The notes: a model not told the origin generated them from the letters alone. A stretch of DNA of 64,000 nt from Ectocarpus siliculosus (GCA_000310025.1 FN649750.1:3330495-3394494); one strand, 5' to 3'. Shown: positions 13,816 through 29,619, counted from the stretch's first letter. A program made the numbers and translations.

Positions 13816-16800
13816 TTATCGCTTCGAGCGTCCTCCCTTGAACTGCTTTTGGATGCGCTCAAACTCCGCGTCATCAAGATCGAGAGGAGACCCCTTCTTA
13901 GTGCGTTTGGTTCCCTTCCGGCCCTCTGTTCGTGAGTTGCCACCCGTTGTCCCACCGCCGTACCGTGCTTCAAGCGAGGAAACCTTTTGATGGGAGCGAA
14001 AACGTACGCCGCACGTGTTGCACGACAATTTTAACTCAACTTGCCCAGATGCGTTTGTTCACCTTCCCCAAGAGACGTAACGCGCGCGACTGCTCGGTAT
14101 GCAACATATCAAAATATGACACCAACAGTCTCCGGAAACAGCCCGTGCCCGATATTTGAATGCAACCTGTCCAGGAATATGTAGGAGTATCGCAGGAGCA
14201 TTTCGTCAGTCCAATGTTATGGCATATTTGCAAAGGACAACAGGGATGCGAACTACCACGGCGTCGTGTCTACTTGTAACATGTCGTTGACCTAGAATGC
14301 AAGCCAGTCTTTGCCGTGTCTCACCAAGTTGTTGAACTCCTTTCCACGGTGAGTCGACAACGATGCAGCCGCCTTGTCCGTATTGCGCCCTTTTATCATT
14401 GTCATCAGCTCCTCGGCCTCCGCAGCCTCCTATTGATTCGTCAAAGAGGAGAGGCGCAAACATGCTGCACATGAGCCAGCCGCAGAGATCATCGCATTCA
14501 TTCTTGTATCGTTCGTGTGGCTGGGTGGTTCAGTTGTTAACCTCACAACTTTCGATGTTTTGGACGTGATTCGGAGCTCGGTGAAGTCACGCAAACTGGA
14601 TTTTTTTCTCACAATATGCCCAACAATGTGGAAAGCAATAACTTCGTGTGTACCACAAAAACCCACTTCATGGTCGACGAGGGAAAGGACGGGTGAATCA
14701 TTTTCTTGCTAAAAATCATGGTTGAGCACCGAAGAAGGAAGATGGAGAAAAAAAAATCCTGTGTGTCCTTCCTCCTGCAAGACCCCGGCTGGTGGGTCCA
14801 GGAGTTGTAACGAAAGGTGTGTAAGACCACGTCCGGAATAAATGGGGAAGACAATTGCTAAATCGGCAAGTGTAGCTACACTAAACACTCAAACAATTTG
14901 CACCTACGCGCGTGTGACACTTTGGTTTTGTGAGTTTTACCCTGTCGATCTTGGCCTGGCGTTTCTTTGTCGATTCCTTAGATCCCACACCCGCTTTTGC
15001 TCCTTTCCGATATGCTGCGAATGCAGAAACCTCTTTGGATTCGATCGCTGCGTCGATCATAGCTCTAAACCTATCCTCATCCGCTGCTGATGCGAGCATT
15101 GTCGAATCCATAACCGCGGCCATCTTCCCCTTGTGTTTCTTGTACGCTCCCAGTACATCCCGCTTCTCCTCGTCGGAGCCCTGCAAAGAAAATTCATGCA
15201 GTACACCGCCGGACGAAGCGGCGTTCAAAAATCACATGTATATGTTCCCACGGGGTGAAAAATTTACGACTTTGCGGGTGAGCGAAAAAGCTCTCGTTAG
15301 TACCAAACTTCGACGCTAGCACCGTCGACGAGGGAAAGGGACGGCTGGACCCTTCTCGCGATAAAACAAAACAAAAACCATTGCGCACCGCAGGAGGAAG
15401 GTGGGGCACGAAAAGAAAAAGAAAAAGGAAACAAAAAAGTCCCGGTGTTTACCCCCTCTTTGTGTGACCCTGGATGGTTGTAGTTGTACGAAAAAATACA
15501 CTGAAAAGTGTAGTCTCTACATACATACAGATTGTAGTACACGTCTCACCACGAAAATGGGGGGACAGTCGCCAGTCGCCAAAAAGTAGGACGAAAACAC
15601 ACACACAACGCACACACACCTACAGCCGAAATGAGTTTGGTCAACACTACCAAGTCTTTGGAGCCCAAGCTCTGCTTTCGAAACCTTTTCATGCAGCAGT
15701 GCGTCACATGGTGGAGACAGACTTGCAGAAGGTAGCAGGCGAGGAAACGTCAAAGAAGAGAGCATTGATCCGCTTGGAGGAAGCGAAAGGCAAGGGAGTT
15801 TTGTCGTGGTTGACAACGCAAGGGTTGTCAGCAGATGAAATAATGATGCCTGATCTATATCGGGAGTCAATCGGTCGTGTACTGGGGAGCCCCGATCGAG
15901 CAGACTGCGACACAGGGAAACTTTGTGGTGCAGGTGCATTGCTACCATGCAAGGACCGCTTGAGCCGAGCGCACTCCCTCGTCTGCACCAAGACCGGCGC
16001 CTCAACCTTCCTCCATGACAGGATGGTTCGAGTAGTCCTCAAGACACTGCGCGAGTGCCATATGCCCATCGCCGTTGAGGATTCTTCCCCTTTTACCACA
16101 GGCACAGGTGGGGGAAAGGGGCTATACAAGATGGATTTGGTAATCCCCCCAGGATTACACGCACGAGAGAAGGAAGACGAACTCTGCACCGAGTCCATTC
16201 TTACAGACGTTAACAATCGTCAACCCATCCGCAGGTCGAAGCATCGACAAGTCGATCCAAAGGCCAGGATCCGCCCTCGAAGATCGAGCTGCAAGTAAGG
16301 CAAATCACTATGCGGGAACTTTCAACCCGTCTAGGTCTACCCTCCTTGCTGCTTTTTCAACGTGTCAAAGGCACCAATCGACTCATCGTTGCTATCGCCA
16401 ACCACTTGGCGCACGAAGCTTTTTGCCGAGGGAATTTTGACGACGAAAGAGCCTTAGTTCGCCTGAAAGCTTTTCATGCTAACAGGATTCGGAGACGGTA
16501 CCTTCGAGCTAGCTCGTTTTTCTGTCGATGCGAACTCGCGATGTTTTCAAACGTCATGGGCTACTGATCGACCGAATTCCGCCACGGCCAATAGGTTGGG
16601 ATCTCTGCGACAACGATAGTAATGGAGGTAATTATTGTAATTATTTTAGGGAATGACGGAGACGAAGGAAAAGGAAAGGGAAGAAAGGAGGACGAGGACG
16701 ACGATGGAGGAGGAAAACATGGAGGAGTGGAAGAGAGCAAAGGGTTTGAGCCAGACGACCTTCCCCAACACAAAAAACGCAGGGCTAGGGAAGAACTGCC

Positions 16801-18670
16801 CAGAGATTTTTGTCAAAATTATGATCAGAATGATGGTAGCGAAAACAAGGAGGATAATGGTGAAAGTACTCCTAAACGAACTAGAGTACAAGGTGATAGC
16901 CTTGGTAGACGCGTCCAGTTTTCTTCTGTTGCTGCCGTTTCTGTCTTTGATCCGAAGGATAGTTGTAGTCTCCCCCATGCTGCCCCCTCACGGGATCCCA
17001 GTTCATGGCAGATAGAAGTGTTTTGTGTTTTCAACCGCGCTAAGACTGACGTCTTTTCATTGGTCAGCCGGTTAGCGCGGTCGATGTTATTAAAAATAAT
17101 AAAAACACACACACATGTACTTCTGTTGTGCGGGTTGTATACATTCCTTGGTACCATGTGGCTGAATCAGCACCGATTTCACTGCGTGTCATGCAGGCCA
17201 GCTATCACGTCGCAACTTCGCCACTAGATACGCTCGGGCGCACATTTCCTCCACCACAGCATGTGACGTGAAACACTGCTCAACTACTGCTGTATTAACT
17301 CACACCACATGGGGAGCTATCGCTCCCGAGAAGCACACACTAAACGCGTACATGGCCTCTGTGCGGTACTGACACGATGTCTATGCATGTGACACTTTGA
17401 ATCGACCCTCGTCCGACGGAAAGCCGCCAATTCGTCTGTGCATTTGAAGTTCGACAACCCGCTGCCCCACAGACCAACACATACATCCCACACACGTTAC
17501 TGTTAGTACATCTCTACAGGTTCGCACCTGGTATTTATTGCCGAATGACTCGATATCGGCGACGGTGATCTTCGGAAATAAGGTGCGCCAGTATTGCGAC
17601 CTTTTATCAAGGCCGACGCGTGGTTCACGAGGAAGGAGAAATTCCGGGGATACGGGAATGGGGATGAGCATTAGCTTGACGCATGGCACGCACACCTGCG
17701 GACTAATAACTGCTGTATTCGTAGGTTTTGTTCCGCTATGAGACTAAAAATGCAGTCTAGCTGCTATTTATTTAATCTTGCAAACACTATGTACCATTTC
17801 GTGATTGGTTTCGACATCGGCGGAAGTGCCAGTTGAATACAATACAAGTACAAACGTACCAAATGTATGTAGTCTAGCCAATATTTCTGGCGTCTAGTAT
17901 ATGCATGGGATCTTGTTTTTCAATGCTTCTGCTATTTTCTTACATAGTACACCACCGCCCACCACCGCTCTGGTGATTTTTGTAAATTCTATACTGACTG
18001 TATGATTCACAAGTGGTGTTCAGTCACCCGGCGTATCCAGAGAGCCCCGACTACTGCCGTAACTCCTAGGTACCATGCTATTAATAACAGGTCTACGAAC
18101 TCGTACAGCCAAGTACAGCAGTAAAACTAGGGACATGTCCGACTATCGCATACTCTGCCATCCCTAGTCACCAATAGATCCTTCGCATTTCCCTCACCAC
18201 AATTCTTCGCCTTCTGCTTTGTCGTCCTGCCCTTCCTCTGCGATATCTCCTGTTTCGTCGTAGAGGCTTCGTCGTTCAGGGTCGGACAAGACGGAATGGA
18301 CCAACGACAGCGCCTGGAAACGGCCTTTCGCGGCGTCATCTCCGGGGCATTTGTCTGGGTGCTGCGCAAGACGGGGAGATACAAAAGCACACCATTTCTG
18401 CCCAAATAATAACCAAGCGACCTCCGGCAAATCAGCAAGAGCACACACCACGTGTTTCTGAGTAACGCAGCAGTACGACGGCCAGGTGGGACTACAACCA
18501 TGGACTGGTACTGCTGTGGCACATAATAAAATTTTGAAATGAGAACTTACACATTTGAGGGCGAGCTTGAAATACGCCTTCTTGATAACCCCTGCGGTCG
18601 CTGTAGGGGGTATGTCCAGGATGTCGTACAGAGATTTTCCTTTGCCGAATTCAGCTGCGACAGTGTCCAT
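13816..18670 (-). CDS. DNAJC9: DNAJC9-like J-domain protein, 6 exons
   Basis: Co-chaperone of HSP70; the family handles histone H3-H4 in the nucleus. Exons, 5' to 3' on the minus strand: 18670-18551, 18361-18198, 17600-17528, 15180-14941, 14429-14325, 13983-13816, giving 289 aa (human 260) with every phase matching. The first two exons encode the J domain (DILDIPPTATAGVIKKAY, then the HPDK motif exactly at the start of exon 2, then VLSDPERRSLYDETGDI). Exon 3 gives QYWRTLFPKITVADIESF and exon 4 LGAYKKHKGKM and DEDRFRAMIDAAIESKEV, both typical of DNAJC9. Exon 5 holds EAAEAEELMTMI, and exon 6 VSSLEARYGG followed by a basic tail. The ATG at 18670 is preferred because the J domain begins soon after it. 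The gene converges on dynactin with 271 bp between stops. Its third intron (15181-17527) hosts a retroelement relic. Confidence 0.9.
14675..14835. repeat. Diverged dispersed repeat, copy 1
   Basis: A block beginning GTCGACGAGGGAAAGG, followed by a purine-rich A-tract segment and then pyrimidine-rich sequence, resembles 15310-15520 in the same order of motifs. Both copies lie in introns of the DNAJC9-like gene. The alignment is by eye and gapped. Confidence 0.4.
15310..15520. repeat. Diverged dispersed repeat, copy 2
   Basis: Shares GTCGACGAGGGAAAGG, a GAAGGTGGGGCACGAAAAG-like purine tract and a trailing CCCTCTTTGTGTG-type segment with 14675-14835. It lies directly upstream of the retroelement relic at about 15.65 kb and may be part of the same old insertion. 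Confidence 0.35.
15650..16560 (+). pseudogene. Decayed retroelement ORF end (reverse-transcriptase-associated C-terminal region)
   Basis: Lies inside an intron of the DNAJC9-like gene, on the opposite strand. The readable part contains AHSLVCTKTGASTFLHD followed by MVRVVLKTLRECHMPIAVED and a KMDLVIPPG segment. This order resembles the Cys/His knuckle plus PD-(D/E)XK-like region found after the reverse transcriptase in some LINE-type and related eukaryotic elements. An extra base near 16212 shifts the frame: the other frame continues with NPSAGRSIDKSIQ, and a further frame carries VKGTNRLIVAIANHLAH up to 16567. No reverse transcriptase core is present, so this is a 5'-truncated, frameshifted relic. 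The family assignment rests on motif order only. Confidence 0.5.
16622..17227 (+). other. Intronic ORF with acidic/basic composition, function unknown
   Basis: An open frame of 201 codons begins at ATG 16622 inside the large DNAJC9 intron on the opposite strand. Its first 90 residues are rich in Glu, Asp, Lys and Arg, followed by GRRVQFSSVAAVSVFDPKDS, which contains an RVxF-like PP1-docking pattern. The last part is hydrophobic and looks non-coding. It may be a fragment of the same old insertion as the relic just upstream. I do not recognise it. Confidence 0.25.
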
Positions 18671-19619
18671 ATCTTTGAGCACGAGCCTGTGCAGTCTGTG
18701 TCAACGGAGAGACAGAGGCACGGGGCGAGCAAGAGCGAAAAAGGGGAGAAGCAGGAAGTGCAACGATGCAACGACCGAGGGGGTGCCGCGCCTGTAAAAC
18801 AATTGAAGTTTCGAGTCTGTCCCCTGCCCCACGGTGCTACATTGCGATTGGTTCAATATTTGAAATGCTGACAGTCTCAGTTCGACATGTCATCATGTCA
18901 TCTGTGCATCTGTTCCCGTCCCGCTTCGCGCTTCGCGCTTCGCGGCTGTCCACGCGATGGCATCCGATGGTGGAGTGGCTTCATCAGACGAACAAAACGC
19001 GGTGTACATGAGGTTAGCCCTGAAGGAGGTTAGTTCTTCGTAACACAAAGTACTTCGACGTGTGAATATGTACACAGCAGTGACCACAGGAATCGACCGC
19101 GTCAAGTGTTTGACTAGGAACGGATAGAAGAAGGTTCGGGTAGAGAAACGGAACGCTTTATAATGTGAAGACAACAACAAGAGCAACTTGCTGTCGGTCG
19201 CCTCAGCTTGATTTACTTAGACCGACACTTGATCAACGTTTTCAGGCTTTTTGAACAGGACGACAATATCCAAACAACAAAAACTACGTAGACCCGCTTT
19301 TTATTTATTGCGGAACTTCAGTAAATCACTACCTGGTAAAGCTGGGTTGCACCGGTGACAAGCGTGTTCAGCAGTAGGCAGTTCCGCTGTTATTCAGCGT
19401 GCCGCTATGCGCAGACTCTTATATGTAGTATACAGTACTGCTTGTAGATGCCTCCCTTAAAAACCAAACAAGAAATATGAAAGTGCACTCCCTGATACAT
19501 ACTGTCTAATGCACCTTGCGTTATCCTCGCTGCTTTCTTCCGTAATATCAGTGTTCAGATTGAGTTGGGGGCTCACTGGTGTGTGTTTTAGCGGATTTGA
19601 GTTTTCAACTTTTCCAAGG
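18671..19619. other. Intergenic, no gene recognised
   Basis: Upstream flank of the DNAJC9-like gene. It contains a short CTTCGCG triplication at about 18921-18943. No protein-like ORF or RNA gene was seen. Confidence 0.4.
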
Positions 19620-20510
19620 TTAGGTTACCGAAGGCACAGGTTCATTTGGTAACGTACGGGTAATACACGGAAAGTCGTACCGGACTTGCCAAAGAATCTG
19701 GCAAGGTTATGTTTGGCTAGGTACGCGACGTTGCACCCGTGCCCATACCCGACTCCGGGTATTTCACCAAGGGCGTACCCGGTAAGGTACAGGGTATTCT
19801 GCTGCAGGCGTACCGAATGTGGTAGTGCCCGAATCCTGCTACACCTCACCGGATTTCGAGACAACAGACTTAGGGGACGATTACTCTCACGCTTCTCCCG
19901 GCACCCTTTACCAAGACGATGTCTTCTCTCTCTTGTTGTGTCGAATGTAGCAGCATCACGTTTGTCTGCGCGAGCACCATACTACTACAGCTCGTTGTTT
20001 ACGGCATTTAATGCACCAGCATATGCACCATGATATTATGTATATTGGCACTCGCGCCTTGCATGAAAGTTCCTTGAAATGCCGCCAGAGAATTCCCGCG
20101 CTGCATGAAATTTGAAAAGTCCAGTAGTAAGTGTCGCTGGCCGACATGTATCAACAAGACTGACATTGCCCGCACGACGCCGGGTACTTGACCAAGGCCG
20201 GACCAGGCACCTGGTGCCCCGTGCATTCTACCACGGGTGTACCGACCTTGCCAAAGAGTGTAATAAGCACGTGATTTCGTATCAAGCGTACCCGAGAAGT
20301 TGGTAGGGTGCGCGACGTTGTACCCGTACCCGACCCAGGGTATAAGAACAAAGCCATACCTGGCACCAGGGTGTTGTACCGCGAGCGCACCGAACGTGAC
20401 AAAGAGGTTGGGAAGGTATGGAATGATACCTGGCTTACCAAAGCGTTTCGAACCGTCCGTGAAATCGTAGCAAGCGTACCAAAGAGGTTGGTATGGTAGT
20501 ACTTTGGACA
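19620..20510. repeat. GTACC-rich diverged direct repeat pair
   Basis: Two blocks, about 19680-19830 and 20230-20440, share motifs in the same order: GCCAAAGA, then GCGCGACGTTG or a close variant, then ACCCGTACCCGAC-like sequence, then a GGGTAT element and a CGTACCGAA-like end. Both are dense in GTAC words. It looks like an old duplicated non-coding element; open frames on both strands are by-products of the composition. Confidence 0.5.
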
Positions 20511-21298
20511 GCTGTTGGATTATGTCAATGGTTGAAACAGAACGCCAGTGGCTGAGATAGAAGTCTGGAAAGGGCAACGCGAACTGACGAGGAACATAGA
20601 GTGAGAGAACCAGAATCATGTCAGCAAAAAGTATCAACAACGTCAATACAAAGTGCATCAGCGACCGACCGTGATTCACGTCACAATCCTCCGCAAGTTA
20701 GCACATGGGAGGAGAGGAAAAAGAGACAGAGAGAGGGGTGGGGGGGGGGTGCACAGAGCCAGAAAAAGAGGGACGTACAGAGGCAGTGAACGAGGCAGCT
20801 TGCCGGGCAGGAATGGCGAGCATATTCTGTCACGACGCGTCACGATGACGTGTTGTTGTTTCTGCTACGGACGTTTTTCAGCTGCTGTTGCACCGCTTCT
20901 GCTCCTACTGCTCTCCTCCCGCACCCTCGCGTGGAGGCAATTGCTTCGTGCACGTCGCTTGAACACGGAGAAGCAGCTTGCAGAGACAGCAACCTTGCTT
21001 GCTGTGCATGGCACTATGCGAGACAGCGATGTGTGAATATGTTTGCTCGCTGCAAGCCTCCTGTCGCATGCGGCAATGACGCGTTGTTTTTTTCTCCTAT
21101 TGTTTTGGTACTACACTCTTCGCATGCTATACGTGCACATCGCTTGACGTGTGTACGTTGCAAGCTCCCAATAGCCCCTCCGGTTATTTTTTTACCACGT
21201 TCGGTGACACCACTTTGGCAAACAAAGCGAGTTCACGTTCGCGTGGATCAACATGTTTTTGGGCTACAAAAAGCGCGGATCTCTACATTTGCTTACAA
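20511..21298. other. No gene recognised
   Basis: Contains a purine-rich stretch at 20710-20780 with a G9 run. An ATG at 20847 opens a frame encoding a Cys- and Leu-rich signal-peptide-like segment (PLLLLLLSSRTLAW), but it ends at 21036 without recognisable domains. An unrecognised 5' exon of the downstream small membrane-protein candidate could lie here. Confidence 0.3.
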
Positions 21299-21562
21299 AT
21301 GGTTTTCTCTGGGTCGTTCCAGCAGCTAGGATTCGTCCAACAACATGCCCCTGCCGTTAGAATGCTGGCTAGCACTGCTGTCGGTGCTGCCGTCTGGACT
21401 CTCCTCGACTCTCCTGTTCACAAACCCCTGCAATATTTCTTCTGGGTTGCGACAGTTGCTTATTTCGGCTGCAGATGCGTTGAACACATCGCACAACGCC
21501 GGTTGGTCAATGTTGTGGCGTTCGGTTGGGGACGAGAAAAGCTAAAACCAGAAGCAATCTGA
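21299..21562 (+). CDS. Small membrane protein, possibly COX20-like
   Basis: An 87-aa frame from ATG 21299; the true 5' exon may lie upstream because a plausible acceptor (CGTTCCAG or CCAGCAG) precedes LGFVQQHAPAVR. Two hydrophobic segments (about residues 22-36 and 47-60) are separated by a short polar loop and followed by CRCVEHIAQRRL and a basic tail. The order of an Ala-Arg start, a hairpin of two membrane helices, then Cys-Arg and a charged tail is like COX20, the inner-membrane chaperone of cytochrome c oxidase subunit 2. The similarity is weak and by eye. It could equally be an unrelated small membrane protein or chance. Confidence 0.35.
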   Translation: MVFSGSFQQLGFVQQHAPAVRMLASTAVGAAVWTLLDSPVHKPLQYFFWVATVAYFGCRCVEHIAQRRLVNVVAFGWGREKLKPEAI

Positions 21563-21844
21563 TTTCGGAACCTTTAACAAAATACATTCTTCGCTCAAGC
21601 TCTCTCTCTCCTAAAGGTATGTATACGAGTATGCGGTCGGAGACTGACCCCGAGGGAGAGTATTCCTCACGTTTCCCTGTGCCGTTCGCCATTACGGGGG
21701 CACTGAGAATTCCACATTGGTGAGCTAACACTATTTTTGACCGATTCGCGGTGTCCAGAGCGTTTTGCTTGACGGGAGGGAGTGAATCGTCTCCACAGGC
21801 TTCCCATTGATGATACCACGCTTTAACCTGTTTTTCTTCATCAG

Positions 21845-25481
<3,637 letters not shown>

Positions 25482-27359
25482 CGCAGGTTTCATCGGGAGA
25501 AGCCAGCTTGAGATAACCTTGAATAGAGTTGAGTTTTTTGGTATCAGGCGCAGGCGGAACTGAAAGCTGGCATTCACATGGGTGGGTTTGGATTGAATAA
25601 TATTCAGAGGTCCACCCAATCTGTATTTTTTGCTACGACGACCAGTTTTACTGTTTTCGCTGTATATCGCTGATTTTGACCAGCGCGCCACGAAACTTCC
25701 TGCATATATCCTATTTCGCAACTTCATACTTTCGTCACTAAAGCACGAATTAGGAAGTGTGTTTTTGTACGATTTGGAATTGACGATTACGGAGGATGTT
25801 GAGGTTGGGTTTAGGTACCTCGTGGCGTTAAGCAGGTCATGCCCAATGCAGCACACGAGTTTTCGCCGAAAACGGGTTAGGGGATGCTGTCCTTGCGATA
25901 GGGCCATGGTACAGGGCACGGGTACGTAACAGTCGATCCTTCGTTTTCGGGCGAAGGGCGAAGGGATATGAGAGTGTATGCGCTGCCAGTGAGCACGTTG
26001 TTCTATCTTAGTATCAGTGGTATCTGTTGAAAGAGGGATCGTGAATTACTCAGGCTGAAAAAGGCGTGGTTACGGGGACTGATTGGTGGGTCGCAGACCC
26101 GAACGAAATAACAACAGTTGCTGGTCCACGTACGTTTTATCATTACAAAGCAGAAGAGTTACTCCGTTGGAATAATATCGTTGGGTCGGTACTTTTCTCT
26201 CTATCTGGCGTTAGCCGGGGTGGGTTGGTTGTGAAAGAAATAGGGCTGGCTCGTTAGACTCGCCTCCTCCGCTCTCCTGTTGTCAAGCAAGGCGGTCAGG
26301 TCAAGGACGACCACAAACTTTCAGCAAACATCAACAACATGATACGACAACTAACTGCGCTAATTTTAATATTTCGAAATGAAAGTGGTACTCAGTATAT
26401 GGTTTCGCCGAGAGGGAAGAAAACGGCAAACCGCTGATGATCTGTTGTTTGCTGCTGATGATGACAATGCTACGAAAAGATCGCAGTTTGTACTGCTGCT
26501 GCCGTGCTGCTGTTCTTGTAGCGGCCCGCTCGGTATTGCCTTCATTCTCGGTGTTTGGTCCTAGGATAATAAGAAGACGCACGGCGCGTAGTTATTTTTG
26601 AGTGTACCGTCATGGAAAACGGTTGTCCCCACTTTTCAGTAAGAAATGGAGAGATGCGTATTGAAAATACCGACGGTAGAGATGGTTGCTGTGCCTTTCG
26701 CCTCCTCTATCCTACCTTTGTGCCGCGCGTGCGCCCGAGTCGTTCTTTTAGAGACATGGAGGCTTGGCGCATTTTCAGTCGGTAGGGGACGCGCTTTCCC
26801 TGAAGTTTATTGTATGCTTCTCCAAAATATAGCCCAGTGCACCTACCACATTGTGTGTTCTATCTTGTGTAGGTCAAATACTCCTATAGGAAACTTGTGA
26901 AATCGGATTATGAGTAAATAACGCATCGGGTTAACCTACAATAAAGTGATACAAGCGCTAATGCATACTGGTACACTCTAATGCCGAAGCAGCAGAGCAC
27001 GTGTGGGCAAAACAAGTGGGGGCAGCAATCACAACCATTGGACCCAATAACGGCCAGCGAGCACAGCAGTACTTACCATCATGGTGTTTACAGCCCAATA
27101 ACACGACAGAGCAAGTGTCCAAAGATAACTAACTCGCCATGAACTGTCATATTGCCCTAGTATCAACACCCACATTTGTACCCGCGGGCAGCTTCCAAAA
27201 CCTCCCCAAGACAGGCAAGTATGTGCGCGAGACACATAGACGCTCCCTCCCTGTGAAGGGAAAAAAACCAGGGTTGTTGACGGAGCAGAGCGGTTATCCA
27301 ATGAATAAATTCGCTCCGCGCTCCGTGACATGAGCAAAAATACCGCTCCGCTCCGTGAG
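25482..27359. other. Intergenic, no gene recognised
   Basis: Several open frames of 60-170 codons occur on both strands (for example 25416-25919 minus), but none shows a recognisable motif, consistent splice sites or biased composition. The last 60 bases have CGCTCCG-type direct repeats just before the gag fragment. Confidence 0.35.
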
Positions 27360-27790
27360 AAATTCTTCCCGCTTCGCTGAGTTCGAGGCTAGGCTGGGGG
27401 AACTGCTGCCCTGTCTCTCGTGGAGATTCTATCTTGATCTGCCCAGGCATCGTACGGCGCGATGACCCAGAGACTTTCCGCTGCTGGCAAGCGGGCGGTT
27501 GGCGGACAGCAAGGTTGTGCTGGAGAGGTTGGTGAGATCCAAGGTCGGCTTATGGATTTGGTCTTGGGCAATTGGCCAAAATCGCCCCGAGTATGGACGT
27601 ACCTTTTAGAGAGTTTCGTCCTTTCGTTTCTATACGCAATACCTCGAGTAGGAGCGGAGCATGGGTCTCTGCAACAGTGCAGTTGCGTCTTCGTCTGCCG
27701 AGCTCGTTACGTGTTTCCGGTGCAAAACGTCAGGCCACGCCCCGCAGAACTGTCCACTGTAGCGGTTCCCAGCCAAAGCCTCCAGCCAGC
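27360..27790 (+). pseudogene. LTR-retrotransposon gag fragment, internally deleted
   Basis: Starts with the family's gag N-terminus ([15 protein letters not shown] at 27462), which also occurs at 31.1, 41.4 (minus) and 42.6 kb. Near 27690 the middle of gag is missing: the sequence jumps to an intact CCHC zinc knuckle, [15 protein letters not shown], at about 27712-27756, in another frame. It is cut by the LINE fragment that follows. Clearly non-functional, but it carries the best-preserved zinc knuckle of the family in this window. Confidence 0.75.
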
Positions 27791-29600
27791 ACACGTCCAC
27801 ACAGGTCGACGCTCGACATGCTGTTCGCGATCCAGCGGCTCCATGAGCTCGCGAGGAAGAAGAAAACTGCGGTCTTCGCGTGCTTCGTCGACCTCACCAA
27901 GGCATACGATTCGGTGGACCGAGACCTACTGTGGGACGTGCTCCGACGCTTCGGCGTTGCCCCCGAAGATGCTGGTGGTCATTCGCCACTTTCACAAGGG
28001 CATGAGGGCGCCCGTCCGAACGGACGACGGGCAGTACTCCGAATGGTTCGACGTGGGTCAAAGCCTCCGATAGGGATGCAACCTGAGCCCCGCTGCTGCT
28101 TAACTTGTTCTTTGCCGCGATGTTCATGGTCGCCGTGGCCGAGTTCGACAAGGACCCCAAGGTGACGGCGGATATGGTCAAGATCGGGACACAAGCGGAG
28201 TACATGGGCAAGAAGGGCAGGTCGACGGGGAGGAACACGACGGTGGTGACGGACGCGGAGGCCCTGTGGGTCATGCTCTACGCTTACGACGCGCCCATCG
28301 TATCGCGCTCGCCAGAGAGTCTCGAGAAGATGATATCGGTCATCGTGCGCGTGGCCGGCCTGTTCGGACTAATGGTATTGGAGCCAAAGACGGAGATCAT
28401 GTGCATGCTGCCGAAAGGGATCGAGGGACGCCCGTTCACGGTCAGCGCCGCTCGCCAGACGTACAAGAAAACATATCGGTTTGTGTACCTCGGAAGTACC
28501 ATCTGCGCGGACGGGGAGGCCGACCGGGAGATCACGAGCCGCAGCTGCCGAGCGTGGAAGTGCTTTCGCCGGAACAGTGCTTCGATGTACGACAGGCGAC
28601 GGGCCGACCGCCAGCTCAAGATCCGGCTACTTCAGGCTGCAGTGGTGCAGACTCTCCTGTACGGGTGCGCCTCGTGGAGCCTAACAGCGGAGCACTACAC
28701 GAAGCTCAACGGGACTCACCGCCAGTTCCTGACACGGTGCATCGGCTGGAGCAAGCAGAAACGCTCAGACCGCCCCCTGTCCTATGCCCAGGCCCTCATC
28801 CAGGCCGGCTGCGAGGAAACCATTGAGGTTACCGTGCGCAAACGGAGACTGTGTTTCGCGGGAAGTGTTATGCGCATGGAGGACAATCGCCTCCCGAAGC
28901 GCATGCTGCTAGGAGCGATGGCGGGGGGCGGGGGATACCGGGGCGGGCAGGAGAGCGACTGGGTGTCTCGTCTAGGAGAAGATCTCGTGGCGTTCAACAT
29001 GGGAGACAAAAGAAAGTGGGGAAATGGAAAGAGAGCGCCAAGGACCCGGAGGCGTGGCACAACAAGGTCGAGGACGGGGCGGCATGATTTATGAGGAAAT
29101 GGCACAGACAGGAGGCGGAAGCGTCCGCGAAGCGCCAGCTCGCGAGGGACGCAGAAGCAGAGAGTAAGCAGAGAGTACGGCCATCTCGGGACCGAAGAGA
29201 AAGAGAGTCGAGGAAGCGGCGGTAGGGAGGAAGAAACAGCGACCGGGCACTGCTGTAGAAGCGAGTAGGGCGGCCTATGTACCTGGCTGATGTTGTTGCG
29301 CCCTGTTCCGCTCCCTGCTGTATGCTTTACCCCTGTATGTTCTTTGTATTGCCTTCGGCCTCTGGGCTGTGCTTCTTTTTCATGTCCTCCTTTTATTTTG
29401 ATCGTTTTCCTAGCGCTCTTTTCTTGACCGGTCGGTGCGGCAACTTTTCTTTTCTTTCAACCATTTTGTTTCTTTTTCCCAGTGGTTTGTGGCCTATTTG
29501 TGTTTCGCTTCCCCGTGGCGTCGTATGTGCCGGGTTTTAGCGACCACGGGCTCCCCATTTTGGTGGACTTTAGAGCTAATGTGAGAAACAACAACAACAA
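27790..29600 (+). pseudogene. 5'-truncated LINE-type retrotransposon (reverse transcriptase, dead)
   Basis: The RT palm begins with [20 protein letters not shown] and [20 protein letters not shown] (27818-27960). After a frame change near 27970 the ORF 28105-29094 contains EALWVMLYAYDAPIVSRSP, where a YADD box is expected, so the first catalytic aspartate is replaced by tyrosine. It then continues with the LINE-typical FVYLGSTICADGEADREI, LLYGCASWSLTAEHY and a downstream His/Cys-poor tail. At about 29584 an ACAACAACAACAAC tract may be the 3' tail repeat. The element has no ORF1 or endonuclease and lies against the gag fragment at its 5' side, consistent with a truncated insertion. Confidence 0.8.
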
Positions 29601-29619
29601 CTGGGCATAGGGGGCATTT

